The position numbers were made by a program, and so were the translations under genes. This document shows, in pieces, positions 54,866 through 63,752 of a stretch of 64,000 bases of DNA; within the stretch, counting starts at the first letter, position 1, and every line of letters starts with the position of its first letter. The DNA comes from Brucella pituitosa (GTDB lineage: Bacteria > Pseudomonadota > Alphaproteobacteria > Rhizobiales > Rhizobiaceae): NCBI RefSeq assembly GCF_003049685.1, contig NZ_PYSY02000002.1, forward strand, positions 310,001 to 374,000, in the 5' to 3' direction. The notes below the pieces were generated by a model. That model made no database searches. It was not told where the DNA came from and saw only the letters and a list, made by a program, of their open reading frames with translations.

Positions 54866-54892
54866 GTCGGAGCGGTACTCTATCGCTCCGAC
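54866..54892 (+). terminator. Hairpin after gcvP
   Basis: GTCGGAGCG and CGCTCCGAC form a perfect nine-base stem 43 bases after the gcvP stop. It is followed by AGAAATAAAATT, a weak T-run, so the terminator function is probable but not certain. Confidence 0.6.
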
Positions 54893-54949
54893 AGAAATAA
54901 AATTACCGGGTCCGGATGCCGATTTTGTTTGTCGGCGAAAGAACTTGGA

Positions 54950-55058
54950 ATGCGTTTTTACGGCTGGATTGATGACGAGAACCATGTTCTCCGACAGTCA
55001 TTTCCGACGAGGAATATGCATTGTTTTTGAAGGCGCTGCGGTAACGCGGCGCTTTTTT
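54950..55058 (+). other. Small ORF or RNA ending in a terminator
   Basis: A 26-codon frame (54950-55030, starting MRFYGWIDDENHVLRQ) has a weak AGAACTTGGA site in front. It is followed directly by a terminator hairpin (GCGCTGCG/CGCGGCGC, then six T, 55033-55058). The unit lies beyond the gcv hairpin, so it may be a separate short transcript, coding or not. I do not recognise it. Confidence 0.4.
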
Positions 55059-55088
55059 ATTTTCGTTCTAACCGACTGAAATTTAGGC

Positions 55089-55199
55089 AAAAAAAGAGCC
55101 GGACTAAAAAGTCCGGCTAAGTTATGAAGGTGCCATAAAGGCAAACCTCCAGAGGGGAACACTTACCGCGCGCAATGGGAGGAGGCGCAAGCGATAAGC
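55089..55199 (-). ncRNA. Candidate sRNA with anti-Shine-Dalgarno loop
   Basis: On the minus strand a promoter-like pair, TTGAAG (55234-55229) and CATATG (55211-55206), has a 17-base spacer. The transcript would begin near 55199 and carry GCGC-CTCCTCCCATT-GCGC (55190-55170), exposing CUCCUCCC, then a TGCC/GGCA hairpin, and a terminator: AGCCGGACT/AGTCCGGCT (55118-55097) followed by a run of T. No protein frame fits. It shares the anti-SD motif with the sRNA candidate at 49463-49600. Confidence 0.6.
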
Positions 55200-55497
55200 A
55201 CTTGTCATATGGACCGGTTGCAACCATTCTTCAACCCCTGAAGCACGAAATTTTTGACCATTTCGGAAAATTCTGAAACTTTTCGGAATTTTGACTGTTT
55301 CAGGAAGCTTACTGGTCAATATTCGTGCTCGTCCGGGCTTTCAGAGTGCTCCAAATCGAAACAATTTCCTGTTGCAATGCCAAGATAGTTGCGACTCATA
55401 AATCGGACCCCAAAATTTTGGGATGTATTCGCGCTGGCTGATGGCTAGGATGTTGAAGGGAAAAAATACACTGGCATCGCTGCGAACGGGAGAGTTT

Positions 55498-55932
55498 ATG
55501 GATTTGCGGCTGCTTCTACTTATGGTTATCGCCGGGATAGGTTTCGGCGTGTTGGCAATTCATTTTCTGGGTGGGGGAACAAAGCGCAGCATTCTTTCTG
55601 ACGATGAAACGGTCAAAGAGCGCTTTTTTGTCGACTATCCGGAAATCGAGATTGGTGAGATTTGTTATACGAATGATCGTCGTACGGCATTTTTCCCGTT
55701 GGGGGAGGCCAAAACGGGGATAGTCCATAGCATTGGGGATCGTTTCTTGACGCGATGCGTGGGTGCGTCCGATGTTCTTGCCCTTGAGAAGAAGGGCGAC
55801 ACTGAACTCATCTTGCACATGCAGGATTTTACCTGGCCCAAGGCACGGCTTCTTTTCAGCAATGCTGCAGATCGGGAGAGAGTGATAAACTGGCTTTCAG
55901 GCTCGGATGGGGGGAGGATCCGACATGGATAG
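55498..55932 (+). CDS. Membrane-anchored hypothetical protein
   Basis: 144 residues from ATG 55498 (MDLRLLLLMVIAGIGFGVLA), after GGGAGAG. One N-terminal membrane helix (residues 3-24) is followed by a soluble alpha/beta domain with DYPEIEIGEICYTNDRRTA and a C-terminal stretch ending in a helix. I do not recognise the family. Its end overlaps the start of the sterol desaturase-like gene by eight bases, which argues for joint expression. Bases 55235-55497 upstream contain nothing I can assign. Confidence 0.65.
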   Translation: MDLRLLLLMVIAGIGFGVLAIHFLGGGTKRSILSDDETVKERFFVDYPEIEIGEICYTNDRRTAFFPLGEAKTGIVHSIGDRFLTRCVGASDVLALEKKGDTELILHMQDFTWPKARLLFSNAADRERVINWLSGSDGGRIRHG

Positions 55933-56869
55933 CAATCCGGTATTCTTCGATGTGACGCGCCTTGCAATCCCGCTATATGTGCTAGGAATTTTGATTGAAC
56001 TAGTGGCAATCCGCTACTGGCAGCGCAAAGGCGAATTTGAAACGCGCGATGCTTTTACAAGTCTGCTGATGGGCGCCGGCAACGTTGCGGCGGGGCTGCT
56101 GCTTGGCTTCGTTTCGTTGACAGCGCTGATTTGGGTTTGGCAGTTCCGCTTTTTCGATCTTGGGCTGCATTGGTGGGTGTTTGTAATAGCCTTCATCTTC
56201 GATGATCTGCGCTATTATTGGTATCACCGGATTGCACATCGCGTTCGCTGGGTTTGGGCGGAGCACGTCAATCATCATTCCAGCCAGCATTATAACCTCA
56301 CAACCGCTTTGCGGCAGTCATGGACCGGCCAGATGACCGGCATGTTCGTGTTGCAGGTGCCTTTGGTTTTGCTCGGATTTCATCCAGCGGTGATTGCCTT
56401 CGTTTATGGCTTCAATCTGATTTATCAGTTCTGGATTCACACCGAAGCCATCGACAAACTGCCGAAACCTATCGAGCTTATCTTTAATACGCCTTCGCAT
56501 CACCGCGTCCATCACGCGACCAATCCGCGTTATCTCGACGCCAATTATGCAGGCACGCTGATTATCTGGGATCGCATGTTCGGCACTTTTGTCGAAGAAC
56601 TGCCCGAAGACATGCCGCGATATGGCATTGTGAAGAATGTTGGCACATTCAATCCAGTGCGCGTGGCGTTCCATGAATGGGTTGGCATGTTCAAGGACGT
56701 GTTCTCATCCGGTCTCAGCTTTCGTCAGCGGCTGATGTATATGATTGCGCCGCCCGGCTGGAGCCATGATGGCAGCCGCAAAACCTCTGAAGATTTGAAG
56801 GCCGACTATGTGAGGCTAAACCCGTCGGAAGCGGGGAAAGCGGGATTACCCGGAAATATTGAACGGTAA
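55925..56869 (+). CDS. Sterol desaturase/fatty acid hydroxylase family protein
   Basis: 314 residues from ATG 55925, with GGGGAGGAT upstream. Four membrane helices and the di-iron histidine boxes of the family are visible: YYWYHRIAHRVRW (H-x3-H), WAEHVNHHSSQHYN (H-x2-HH) and PSHHRVHHATN (HH-x2-HH), at about residues 103-210. Enzymes of this family hydroxylate or desaturate lipids in the membrane with molecular oxygen. The lipid is unknown; ornithine lipids, hopanoids or fatty acids are possible in this group. A terminator follows. Confidence 0.87.
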   Translation: MDSNPVFFDVTRLAIPLYVLGILIELVAIRYWQRKGEFETRDAFTSLLMGAGNVAAGLLLGFVSLTALIWVWQFRFFDLGLHWWVFVIAFIFDDLRYYWYHRIAHRVRWVWAEHVNHHSSQHYNLTTALRQSWTGQMTGMFVLQVPLVLLGFHPAVIAFVYGFNLIYQFWIHTEAIDKLPKPIELIFNTPSHHRVHHATNPRYLDANYAGTLIIWDRMFGTFVEELPEDMPRYGIVKNVGTFNPVRVAFHEWVGMFKDVFSSGLSFRQRLMYMIAPPGWSHDGSRKTSEDLKADYVRLNPSEAGKAGLPGNIER

Positions 56870-56924
56870 TTCGATAGCATTGCGGACGGCAGCCGAGGCT
56901 TGATAGCCGCAGTTCGACACATAG

Positions 56925-56948
56925 AAAGGCTTCACTATGAAGCCTTTT
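56925..56948 (+). terminator. Rho-independent terminator
   Basis: AAAGGCTTCA and TGAAGCCTTTT pair around CTA, 56 bases after the hydroxylase stop. Confidence 0.8.
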
Positions 56949-56998
56949 CAAAGGCTTACTGCGCCTCCATAAAACTTGCAGCCTCATCAGGGGTGGCT

Positions 56999-57018
56999 AA
57001 CTTACATCGCTGTAAGTT
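56999..57018. promoter_or_regulatory. Palindrome upstream of the Irr-type box
   Basis: AACTTACA-TCGC-TGTAAGTT is a 20-base perfect inverted repeat with a four-base centre, ten bases before the Irr-type box. It could be a second operator of the efe promoter or an RNA hairpin. Confidence 0.4.
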
Positions 57019-57027
57019 TCTGAAATA

Positions 57028-57044
57028 GTTAGAATAATTCTAAA
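57028..57044. promoter_or_regulatory. Irr-type iron-control element (ICE box)
   Basis: GTTAGAATAATTCTAAA matches the ICE consensus TTTAGAANNNTTCTAAA at every defined position but the first. It lies 147 bases before efeU. Irr, the heme-responsive Fur-family regulator of Rhizobiales, binds such boxes under low iron, either repressing iron-using genes or activating iron-uptake genes. Confidence 0.68.
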
Positions 57045-57190
57045 ACATTCCCATGGTAGTCAACTTCATTTGGCTTGCAGTGGTGCGCGCGTAGATATAG
57101 AAAGATGACCAATAGACGAAGGCTTGTGCCGGTTGTGAAGAGTGTCAATCAAGGGGCGGATTGATCACTCTGCCTTTTGGATGAACTCGA

Positions 57191-58030
57191 ATGCTCGTAC
57201 CATTTCTCATCATGTTCCGCGAAGGCGTGGAAGCTGCGCTAATCGTTGGCATTATCGCGAGCTATCTGCATCAGACCGGACGCAGCGCCTGGATGCCGGT
57301 TGTTTGGATTGGTGTTCTGCTAGCCCTGGCGATGTCGCTGGCAGTTGGCGCGATCCTTCAGCTCGTAAGCGCAGAATTCCCACAGAAGGCGCAGGAGCTT
57401 TTCGAGGCCATTATCGGGCTCATCGCAGTTTTCGTGCTGACGTCCATGGTTTTCTGGATGCGGAAGGCTGCCCGTTCCATCAAAGCGGAACTGCATCATT
57501 CCATCGATGCGGCATTTGAAACGCCCACGCATAAGGGCTTCGGCCTGATCCTGATGGTGTTCTTTGCTGTGGCCCGTGAGGGGCTTGAGTCGGTCTTCTT
57601 CCTGCTCGCCGCATTCCAGCAGAGTGAGGGTGGCGCTGCACCGCTTGGTGCATTGCTCGGTGTTCTGCTTGCCGCTCTGGTTGGTTACGGCATCTATCGT
57701 GGTGGCCTGAAACTCAATCTGCGCCGTTTCTTCCGCTGGACGGGTGTTTTCATCCTGATTATTGCGGCGGGCATTCTCGCAAATTCGGTGATGGCGCTGC
57801 ATGAGGCTGGCATCTGGAACCACTTCCAGACGGTCGTGTTCGACACAAGCGAAATCCTGCCGCTCGACAGCACGCTTGGCTCGGTTCTGGCTGGTATCTT
57901 CGGCTATATCGCGACGCCTACGATCAGCGAAGTGGTTGCCTATCTCGGCTTCCTCGTGCCTGCGCTCATTATTTTCCTGATGCCGTCTTCCGCACCTGCG
58001 CAGAGCGCAGCCGCGAAGCACACAGTTTAA
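57191..58030 (+). CDS. efeU: Iron permease EfeU (FTR1 family)
   Basis: 279 residues with seven membrane helices. Both iron-permeation motifs of the FTR1 family are present, FREGVEAAL near residue 10 and AREGLESVF near 128 (each REGxE). It is the inner-membrane channel for ferric iron delivered by EfeO and EfeB. The gene is the first of efeU-efeO-efeB-efeM, downstream of the Irr-type box. The C-terminal tail is short and rich in Ala. Confidence 0.92.
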   Translation: MLVPFLIMFREGVEAALIVGIIASYLHQTGRSAWMPVVWIGVLLALAMSLAVGAILQLVSAEFPQKAQELFEAIIGLIAVFVLTSMVFWMRKAARSIKAELHHSIDAAFETPTHKGFGLILMVFFAVAREGLESVFFLLAAFQQSEGGAAPLGALLGVLLAALVGYGIYRGGLKLNLRRFFRWTGVFILIIAAGILANSVMALHEAGIWNHFQTVVFDTSEILPLDSTLGSVLAGIFGYIATPTISEVVAYLGFLVPALIIFLMPSSAPAQSAAAKHTV

Positions 58031-58045
58031 TCGAAGAGATTTTCC

Positions 58046-59233
58046 ATGACCAAGCCGCAAAGCCCAAAACCTGCTGCACCAATCTCCCGCAACCTCGTGC
58101 GAGCGGTTCTGGTGCTGGCCATTCTGCTGGTGCTGGCGGCGGGTGCTGCTTTCTATTACGCCTCGCGCGTTTCGGATAAATCGCGCCATGCAGATGGCGA
58201 TGGCAAAGTGCAGATCGTGGTCAACGCGAAAAGCTGCGATCCAAGTGAACTGATGGTTCCGGCTGGGCGCACGGTCTTTGAAATCGTGAACAAGTCTGAC
58301 CGCTCGGTTGAATGGGAAATTCTCGACGGCGTGATGGTTCTCGAAGAGCGCGAGAATATAGCACCGGGCTTCAAGCAGACACTTTCCGCCAAGCTTTCGC
58401 CGGGCGAATACCAGATTACTTGCGGCCTTCTTTCCAATCCGCGCGGAAAATTGATTGTGACACCATCGGCAAGCAGTGACGCCGAAAAGGGTAAGATGCC
58501 GCTGACCGCTTTCCTTGGCGCGTTGGCTGAGTATCAGATTTATCTCGCCACCGAAGTGGCTGAGTTCCAGAAGGCTGTTGCAGCGCTTTCCGATGCCGTT
58601 TCCAGTGGCAACATCGAAGCCGCACAGGCTGCTTATGCGCCGGCCCGTGAAGCTTATGCACGTATTGCACCGGTTTCAGAGTCTTTCTCTGATCTTGATA
58701 CGGCAATCAATGCGCGCGCCGATTTCTTTGAGAAGCGTGAGCAAGACCCGGCATTTGGTGGTCTGCATCGCATTGAGTATGGACTGTTTGAACAGAAGTC
58801 GCTGGATGGCTTACAGCCGGTTGCCTCCAAGCTGGTGCAGGACGCGGCTGGTCTGAAGGATCGTATCCGCGCGTTGCGTATTTCGCCTGACCGGATGCTG
58901 GCAGGCACATCGTCAGCGCTCAACCGCTTTGCGTCTACCGCTGGCGATGTCGGCGATGATCGCTATGCACACACGGATTTACAGGTATTTGCAGGGCTTG
59001 TTGAAGGCTCCGCAAAGACGGCGGACGTATTGCGTCCGATCGTCATCAAGGTCGATCCCAAGGCTTTCGACGGGATTGACGCTCAGGTGTCTGCCGTGAA
59101 GGCGCTGCTTACGGCCCAAAACGGCAAGGCATATGACACGCTTTCTGCTGATGAGAAGACAAAAATTAAGGACGGCGCAACTGCTCTCGCAGACCAGTTT
59201 TCAAAACTCCGCGATCAACTTGGAGTGGATTAA
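58046..59233 (+). CDS. efeO: Iron uptake protein EfeO (cupredoxin plus M75 domain)
   Basis: 395 residues. A membrane helix or uncleaved signal at 13-38 anchors the protein ([20 protein letters not shown]). A cupredoxin domain follows (about 45-140), then the EfeM/M75 peptidase-like domain (about 150-395) with the metal-binding HxxE in [11 protein letters not shown] near residue 240. EfeO is thought to bind periplasmic iron for EfeU. The stop shares a base with the efeB start (TAATG). Confidence 0.92.
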   Translation: MTKPQSPKPAAPISRNLVRAVLVLAILLVLAAGAAFYYASRVSDKSRHADGDGKVQIVVNAKSCDPSELMVPAGRTVFEIVNKSDRSVEWEILDGVMVLEERENIAPGFKQTLSAKLSPGEYQITCGLLSNPRGKLIVTPSASSDAEKGKMPLTAFLGALAEYQIYLATEVAEFQKAVAALSDAVSSGNIEAAQAAYAPAREAYARIAPVSESFSDLDTAINARADFFEKREQDPAFGGLHRIEYGLFEQKSLDGLQPVASKLVQDAAGLKDRIRALRISPDRMLAGTSSALNRFASTAGDVGDDRYAHTDLQVFAGLVEGSAKTADVLRPIVIKVDPKAFDGIDAQVSAVKALLTAQNGKAYDTLSADEKTKIKDGATALADQFSKLRDQLGVD

Positions 59234-60573
59234 TGACCAAGAAATTTTTCAAAAACGATAATACAGATAAAGACCTACCAGTTTCTTCGACACGCCGCGC
59301 ACTTTTGCTCGGTGCCGGTGCCACAGGCGTCGCGAGTGTGCTTGCATCGCAGGCGGCTAACGCGCGCGCCTCCAACAACGCACTTTCATCTGAAAGCGTG
59401 ACCAATGCACCTGAAAGCGACAAGCTGCAGGAGAGCCAGCCATTTTATGGCGTGCATCAGCCTGGCATTGTGACACCGCGTCCTGCAACTGGTCTCGTGG
59501 CCTCTTTTGATGTTCTGGCGCGTGATCGCGCGGGTCTCGAACGCATGTTCAGACTTTTGACAGAACGCGCAGCCTTTCTTATGAAGGGTGGCGAGCCGCC
59601 GGCGCTTGATCCTAAGTTTCCGCCATCCGATTCCGGCATTCTTGGGCCGACCGTTACCCCTGATAACCTGACGATCACCGTGGGGCTGGGTAGCTCGCTT
59701 TTTGATGATCGTTTTGGGCTCAAGCCGTTCAAGCCAAAGCAGTTGCAGCGCATGACGGGCTTTCCCAATGATGCATTGCAAAAAGATCTCTGCCATGGCG
59801 ATCTGGTGATCCAGTTCTGCTCGAATACCGCAGACACGAATATCCATGCGCTGCGCGATATCATGAAGAACATGCCTGATCTTCTGATGGTCCGCTGGAA
59901 GCAGGAAGGTTCTGTGCCGGTGCAGCCGCCGCATTCGCCGAAAGCCAAGGAAAGCGCACGCAATTTCCTCGGCTTCCGCGATGGCTCGGCCAATCCTGAT
60001 GCTGCTGACAAAGCCTTGATGGACCGCATCGTCTGGATTCAGCCAGGCAAGGATGAGCCTGAATGGGCTTCTCACGGCAATTATATGGCTGTCCGTCTGA
60101 TCCGCAATTTCGTCGAACGCTGGGATCGCACGCCGCTGCAGGAGCAGCAGACAATTTTCGGCCGTCACAAGGATAGCGGTGCGCCATTCGATGGCAAAAC
60201 CGAAGCTGATGTGCCTGACTATTCAAAAGATCCGGAAGGCAAGGTTACGCCGATGGATTCTCATATTCGGCTGGCCAATCCACGCGATGCCAATGCCGAA
60301 CAACATCTGATTTTGCGTCGTCCGTTCAACTATTCCAATGGGGTCACGAAGTCCGGTCAGCTCGATATGGGGCTGCTGTTCATCGCTTATCAGGCCGATC
60401 TGGAAAAGGGCTTTATCACTGTTCAGAAGCGCCTCGATGGTGAGCCTCTGGAAGAGTATATCAAGCCAATCGGCGGCGGTTATTTCTTCACGCTACCCGG
60501 TGTGAAAAATCAGGATGACTTTTATGCACGAGCACTCCTGCAGGCGAGTGGGCCGCAGAATGCGCGTGGATGA
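59233..60573 (+). CDS. efeB: Dye-decolourising-type heme peroxidase EfeB
   Basis: 446 residues. A twin-arginine signal is evident ([17 protein letters not shown]), so it is exported folded with its heme. The DyP hallmark GXXDG is [12 protein letters not shown] with the catalytic Asp, and the C-terminal [11 protein letters not shown] holds the expected His and Arg of the heme site. EfeB oxidises ferrous iron or extracts iron from heme in the periplasm; which of the two applies here is not decidable from sequence. Confidence 0.93.
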   Translation: MTKKFFKNDNTDKDLPVSSTRRALLLGAGATGVASVLASQAANARASNNALSSESVTNAPESDKLQESQPFYGVHQPGIVTPRPATGLVASFDVLARDRAGLERMFRLLTERAAFLMKGGEPPALDPKFPPSDSGILGPTVTPDNLTITVGLGSSLFDDRFGLKPFKPKQLQRMTGFPNDALQKDLCHGDLVIQFCSNTADTNIHALRDIMKNMPDLLMVRWKQEGSVPVQPPHSPKAKESARNFLGFRDGSANPDAADKALMDRIVWIQPGKDEPEWASHGNYMAVRLIRNFVERWDRTPLQEQQTIFGRHKDSGAPFDGKTEADVPDYSKDPEGKVTPMDSHIRLANPRDANAEQHLILRRPFNYSNGVTKSGQLDMGLLFIAYQADLEKGFITVQKRLDGEPLEEYIKPIGGGYFFTLPGVKNQDDFYARALLQASGPQNARG

Positions 60574-60600
60574 AGGTCTTATCACCACGGAGAGGTAAAC

Positions 60601-61428
60601 ATGAAATATCGTCTGCCACTGCTCGCGTCGGCTTGCGTCGTCGCCCTTTCACTCAGCTTCGGTGCTGCAAAAGCCGAAGTGTCCCCACTCGATCTGGTTC
60701 AGCCTATTGCCGACTACAAGATCTATATTCAGGACAACCTTGATATCCTTGTAAAAGACACGAAGGCTTTCACCGATGCGATCAAGGCTGGCGAACTGGA
60801 TAAGGCGAAAGAGCTTTATCCTTCCTCGCGCGTCTCATACGAAAAGATCGAGCCGATTGCAGAGCTTTTTGCGGACCTCGATGCTTCTATCGATAGCCGT
60901 GCTGACGATCATGAAGATGCAGAAAAGTCGGAAGACTTTACCGGCTTCCATCGCCTCGAATACGGCCTGTTCGCACAGAATTCGACCGAAGGTCTCGATA
61001 AATATGCTGACAAGCTCTACGCAGATGTTGTCGAGCTGCAGAAGCGCATCAAGGACATGACCTTCCCACCTGAAAAGGTTGTTGGTGGTGCAGCAGCGCT
61101 TATGGAAGAAGTGGCAGCAACCAAGATTTCCGGTGAAGAAGATCGTTACAGCCACACGGATATCTGGGATTTCCAGGCCAATGTTGATGGCTCGCAGAAG
61201 ATCGTCGAACTTTTCCGTCCGCTGATCGAAAAGGAAAATCCTGAGCTTCTGAAGAAGTCGGATGCCAATTTTAAAACCGTCAACGACATTCTTGTGAAAT
61301 ACAAGAAAGGCGATGGTTATGAATTATACGACAAGCTGACCGAAGAAGATCGCAAGGTCATGGCTGGTGCCATCACCACGCTGGCAGAAGATCTTTCGAC
61401 ACTGCGCGGCACACTGGGCCTGAACTAA
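60601..61428 (+). CDS. efeM: EfeM/EfeO-family iron-binding lipoprotein-like protein (second M75 protein)
   Basis: 275 residues with a cleavable signal peptide (about 25, ending AAKA). It consists only of the M75/imelysin-like domain and carries HRLEYGLFAQN (HxxE) near residue 116. It lacks the cupredoxin of EfeO and is otherwise similar to its C-terminal part. The gene follows efeB by 27 bases, and a terminator closes the operon. It likely helps with periplasmic iron binding. Confidence 0.85.
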   Translation: MKYRLPLLASACVVALSLSFGAAKAEVSPLDLVQPIADYKIYIQDNLDILVKDTKAFTDAIKAGELDKAKELYPSSRVSYEKIEPIAELFADLDASIDSRADDHEDAEKSEDFTGFHRLEYGLFAQNSTEGLDKYADKLYADVVELQKRIKDMTFPPEKVVGGAAALMEEVAATKISGEEDRYSHTDIWDFQANVDGSQKIVELFRPLIEKENPELLKKSDANFKTVNDILVKYKKGDGYELYDKLTEEDRKVMAGAITTLAEDLSTLRGTLGLN

Positions 61429-61446
61429 GGTTGTTAAATTATTTGG

Positions 61447-61473
61447 AAAATGGCGGGCTTTGCCCGCCATTTT
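61447..61473 (+). terminator. Rho-independent terminator of the efe operon
   Basis: AAAATGGCGGGC and GCCCGCCATTTT form a strong stem with a short loop, 18 bases after the efeM stop. Confidence 0.88.
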
Positions 61474-61569
61474 CATTTGTAGTGAATGATATTTATAAAG
61501 AGATATTGCCCCTCTGGATATCAAGCCATAGGCTGGGTTGTCTGGATTCATCGAGGAGGATTGTAAGTC

Positions 61570-63054
61570 ATGACCAAGCTGTCGCGCGCAACGCTCAAGA
61601 GCTTCAACAAAGTTCACAAGCCTGGTTATGATCTGGAGGCGCTGACACCGGGGATTGTGCATTTTGGCGTGGGCAATTTCCATCGCGCGCATCAAGCGGT
61701 TTATCTCGATGATTTGTTTGGTTTGGGGCTCGATCAGGACTGGGCTTTGGTCGGTGCGGGTGTTCGCGCCAGTGACGACGCCATGCGCGATACGCTGAAA
61801 GCGCAGGATTGGCTCACCACTGTTGTCGATCAGGAGGCAGAGCATTCGGAAGCGCGCATCACTGCTTCGATGGTCGATTACGTGACGATTTCCACCGACG
61901 AAGCGCGCAAAGCGCTGATGTCCTATCTCACGTCGCCGGATATCCGCATCGTTTCAATGACGATCACTGAGGGCGGCTACTACATTGATCCGGCAAGCCA
62001 GCATTTTGATCCGGCGCATCCCGATATTGTGTATGACGGCGTTCACATCGACAAGCCGAATACGGTCTTCGGTCTCATCGTGCAAGCGCTGAAACTGCGC
62101 AAGCAAGCCGAAGTTGAGCCATTCACAGTCATGTCCTGCGATAACATTCCCGGCAATGGTCATGTGGCAGAAGATGCTGTCGTTGGCCTTGCCAGGCTTA
62201 GTGATCCGGAATTTGCTGATTGGATTGCTACGAATGTGGCTTTCCCGAATTCGATGGTTGATCGCATCACGCCTGCAACCGGTGCGCGTGAACGCGACAT
62301 CGCGCTGAAGGAGTTTGAAGTTGAAGATGGCTGGCCGGTCTTCTGCGAAGGTTTCAAACAGTGGGTGGTCGAAGACAAGTTCCCAACCGGGCGTCCACGG
62401 CTGCATAAAGTAGGTGTGATCTTCTCCGATCAGGTCGACGCTTATGAGTTGATGAAAATCCGCATCCTCAACGGCGGACATGCGGCGATTGCCTATCCGG
62501 GTGGGCTTCTCGACATCCATTTCGTGCATGAAGCAATGGAAAACCCGCTGATCCGAAAATATCTGGAAAAGCTCACCAAGGAAGAAATCATTCCCGAGGT
62601 GCCACCGGTTCCAAATACGGTTCTGGAAGACTATCGCCTGCTTATCGACAAGCGTTTTGCCAATCCAAAGATCGGCGACACAATCCGCCGCCTGTGTCTT
62701 GACGGTTCCAACCGTCAGCCGAAATTTATTCTGCCGACAGTTTCAGATCGCCTGGCCAAAGGTCATTCGGTCACGGGCCTTGCACTGGTATCCGCTCTCT
62801 GGTGCCGTTACTGCTATGGAACAACCGACAGCGGCACGGTGATCGAACCAAACGATCCGTCATGGGATCGTCTGGTGAAGCAGGCGGTACTTGCCAAGGA
62901 CGAACCAACACGCTGGCTTGAGATGACGGATATTTTCGGCGCGCTAGCCACCAATCCCGCTTATATCGAAGCCTTTTCCGCAGCGCTCAAGCGTATCTGG
63001 CAGGATGGCACAGCTAAAACGCTTGAGCGGTATCTGGCAGACCAGCCGTTATAA
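61570..63054 (+). CDS. mtlK: Mannitol 2-dehydrogenase family protein
   Basis: 494 residues, full length for the polyol-specific long-chain dehydrogenases. The start has GAGGAGG upstream. The nucleotide motif is IVHFGVGNFHRAHQAVYL near residue 30, and the catalytic K-x4-N-x2-H appears as KIRILNGGHAAIAY near 300. The likely reaction is D-mannitol to D-fructose with NAD; arabinitol or sorbitol are alternatives. It stands alone without a polyol transporter nearby. It is longer than, and distinct from, the uxaB-like gene at 18398-19519. Confidence 0.87.
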   Translation: MTKLSRATLKSFNKVHKPGYDLEALTPGIVHFGVGNFHRAHQAVYLDDLFGLGLDQDWALVGAGVRASDDAMRDTLKAQDWLTTVVDQEAEHSEARITASMVDYVTISTDEARKALMSYLTSPDIRIVSMTITEGGYYIDPASQHFDPAHPDIVYDGVHIDKPNTVFGLIVQALKLRKQAEVEPFTVMSCDNIPGNGHVAEDAVVGLARLSDPEFADWIATNVAFPNSMVDRITPATGARERDIALKEFEVEDGWPVFCEGFKQWVVEDKFPTGRPRLHKVGVIFSDQVDAYELMKIRILNGGHAAIAYPGGLLDIHFVHEAMENPLIRKYLEKLTKEEIIPEVPPVPNTVLEDYRLLIDKRFANPKIGDTIRRLCLDGSNRQPKFILPTVSDRLAKGHSVTGLALVSALWCRYCYGTTDSGTVIEPNDPSWDRLVKQAVLAKDEPTRWLEMTDIFGALATNPAYIEAFSAALKRIWQDGTAKTLERYLADQPL

Positions 63055-63058
63055 AACC

Positions 63059-63090
63059 TATCCCGAAAAGTGGAACCAGTTTTCGGGATA
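63059..63090. repeat. Short palindromic repeat / terminator
   Basis: TATCCCGAAAA and TTTTCGGGATA pair around GTGGAACCAG, between convergent mtlK and putR. The core belongs to the repeat family seen at 25985 and 38201. It may serve both genes as a terminator. Confidence 0.65.
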
Positions 63091-63106
63091 AGCGTGAAAT
63101 GAACAG

Positions 63107-63601
63107 TTACAATGCGCCCGGATAGACTCTGACCGGGCGATTGTCTTTGACGGACTCCATCACCACAAAAGTGGAGGTGCTTGCCACATTCGGCAGGCTC
63201 GAGATTTTTTCGCCCAGCACCTCGCGGTAACGCCGGATGTTGGACGTTCGCACTTTCAGCAGATAGTCGAAAGAGCTTGCAATCATGTGGCACTCTTCGA
63301 CTTCGCGTATCTTGCGTACCGCAACGTTAAAGGCGGTGAGGGCCGCTTCGCGCGTGTCCGACAATTTCACAGTCGTAAAAGCGATATGATCGAGGCCAAG
63401 CTTTTCCGGATCAATCGCTGCGCGAAAGCCGATAATATAGCCTTCATCGACCAGTCGTTTGACGCGTGCCTGACATGGCGTCTTGGAAAGACCGACCTTT
63501 TTTGACAACTCCGTCATGGCAATGCGACCATCATCGCTCAGCACTTCAAGAATGCGGCGATCGAACTGATCCAGATCGTCTACAGAGTCTATCTTTCGCA
63601 T
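63107..63601 (-). CDS. putR: Lrp/AsnC family regulator, PutR-like
   Basis: 164 residues with an N-terminal helix-turn-helix (LDQFDRRILEVLSDDGRIAM then ELSKKVGLSKTPCQARVKRL) and a C-terminal RAM domain that binds amino acids. It is divergent from putA with 151 bases between the genes. In Agrobacterium and Rhodobacter, PutR of this family activates putA in response to proline; the same control is expected here. Its sites are probably the AT-rich repeats in 63602-63752, such as CAAATTGCC and GCAATTTGCG. Confidence 0.87.
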   Translation of the reverse strand: MRKIDSVDDLDQFDRRILEVLSDDGRIAMTELSKKVGLSKTPCQARVKRLVDEGYIIGFRAAIDPEKLGLDHIAFTTVKLSDTREAALTAFNVAVRKIREVEECHMIASSFDYLLKVRTSNIRRYREVLGEKISSLPNVASTSTFVVMESVKDNRPVRVYPGAL

Positions 63602-63752
63602 TCAAATTGCCTCTTGAGGTCGTTTTAATAAGATCGATTTGCCTTTATATGGATCAAATGAAGACAGAATGCAATTTGCGTCGATGATAGTGTGCGACCA
63701 CATATAAGCATAGTTGAACTGGGCTTAAGCCTGTTTTTGCGAGCATTGCACC

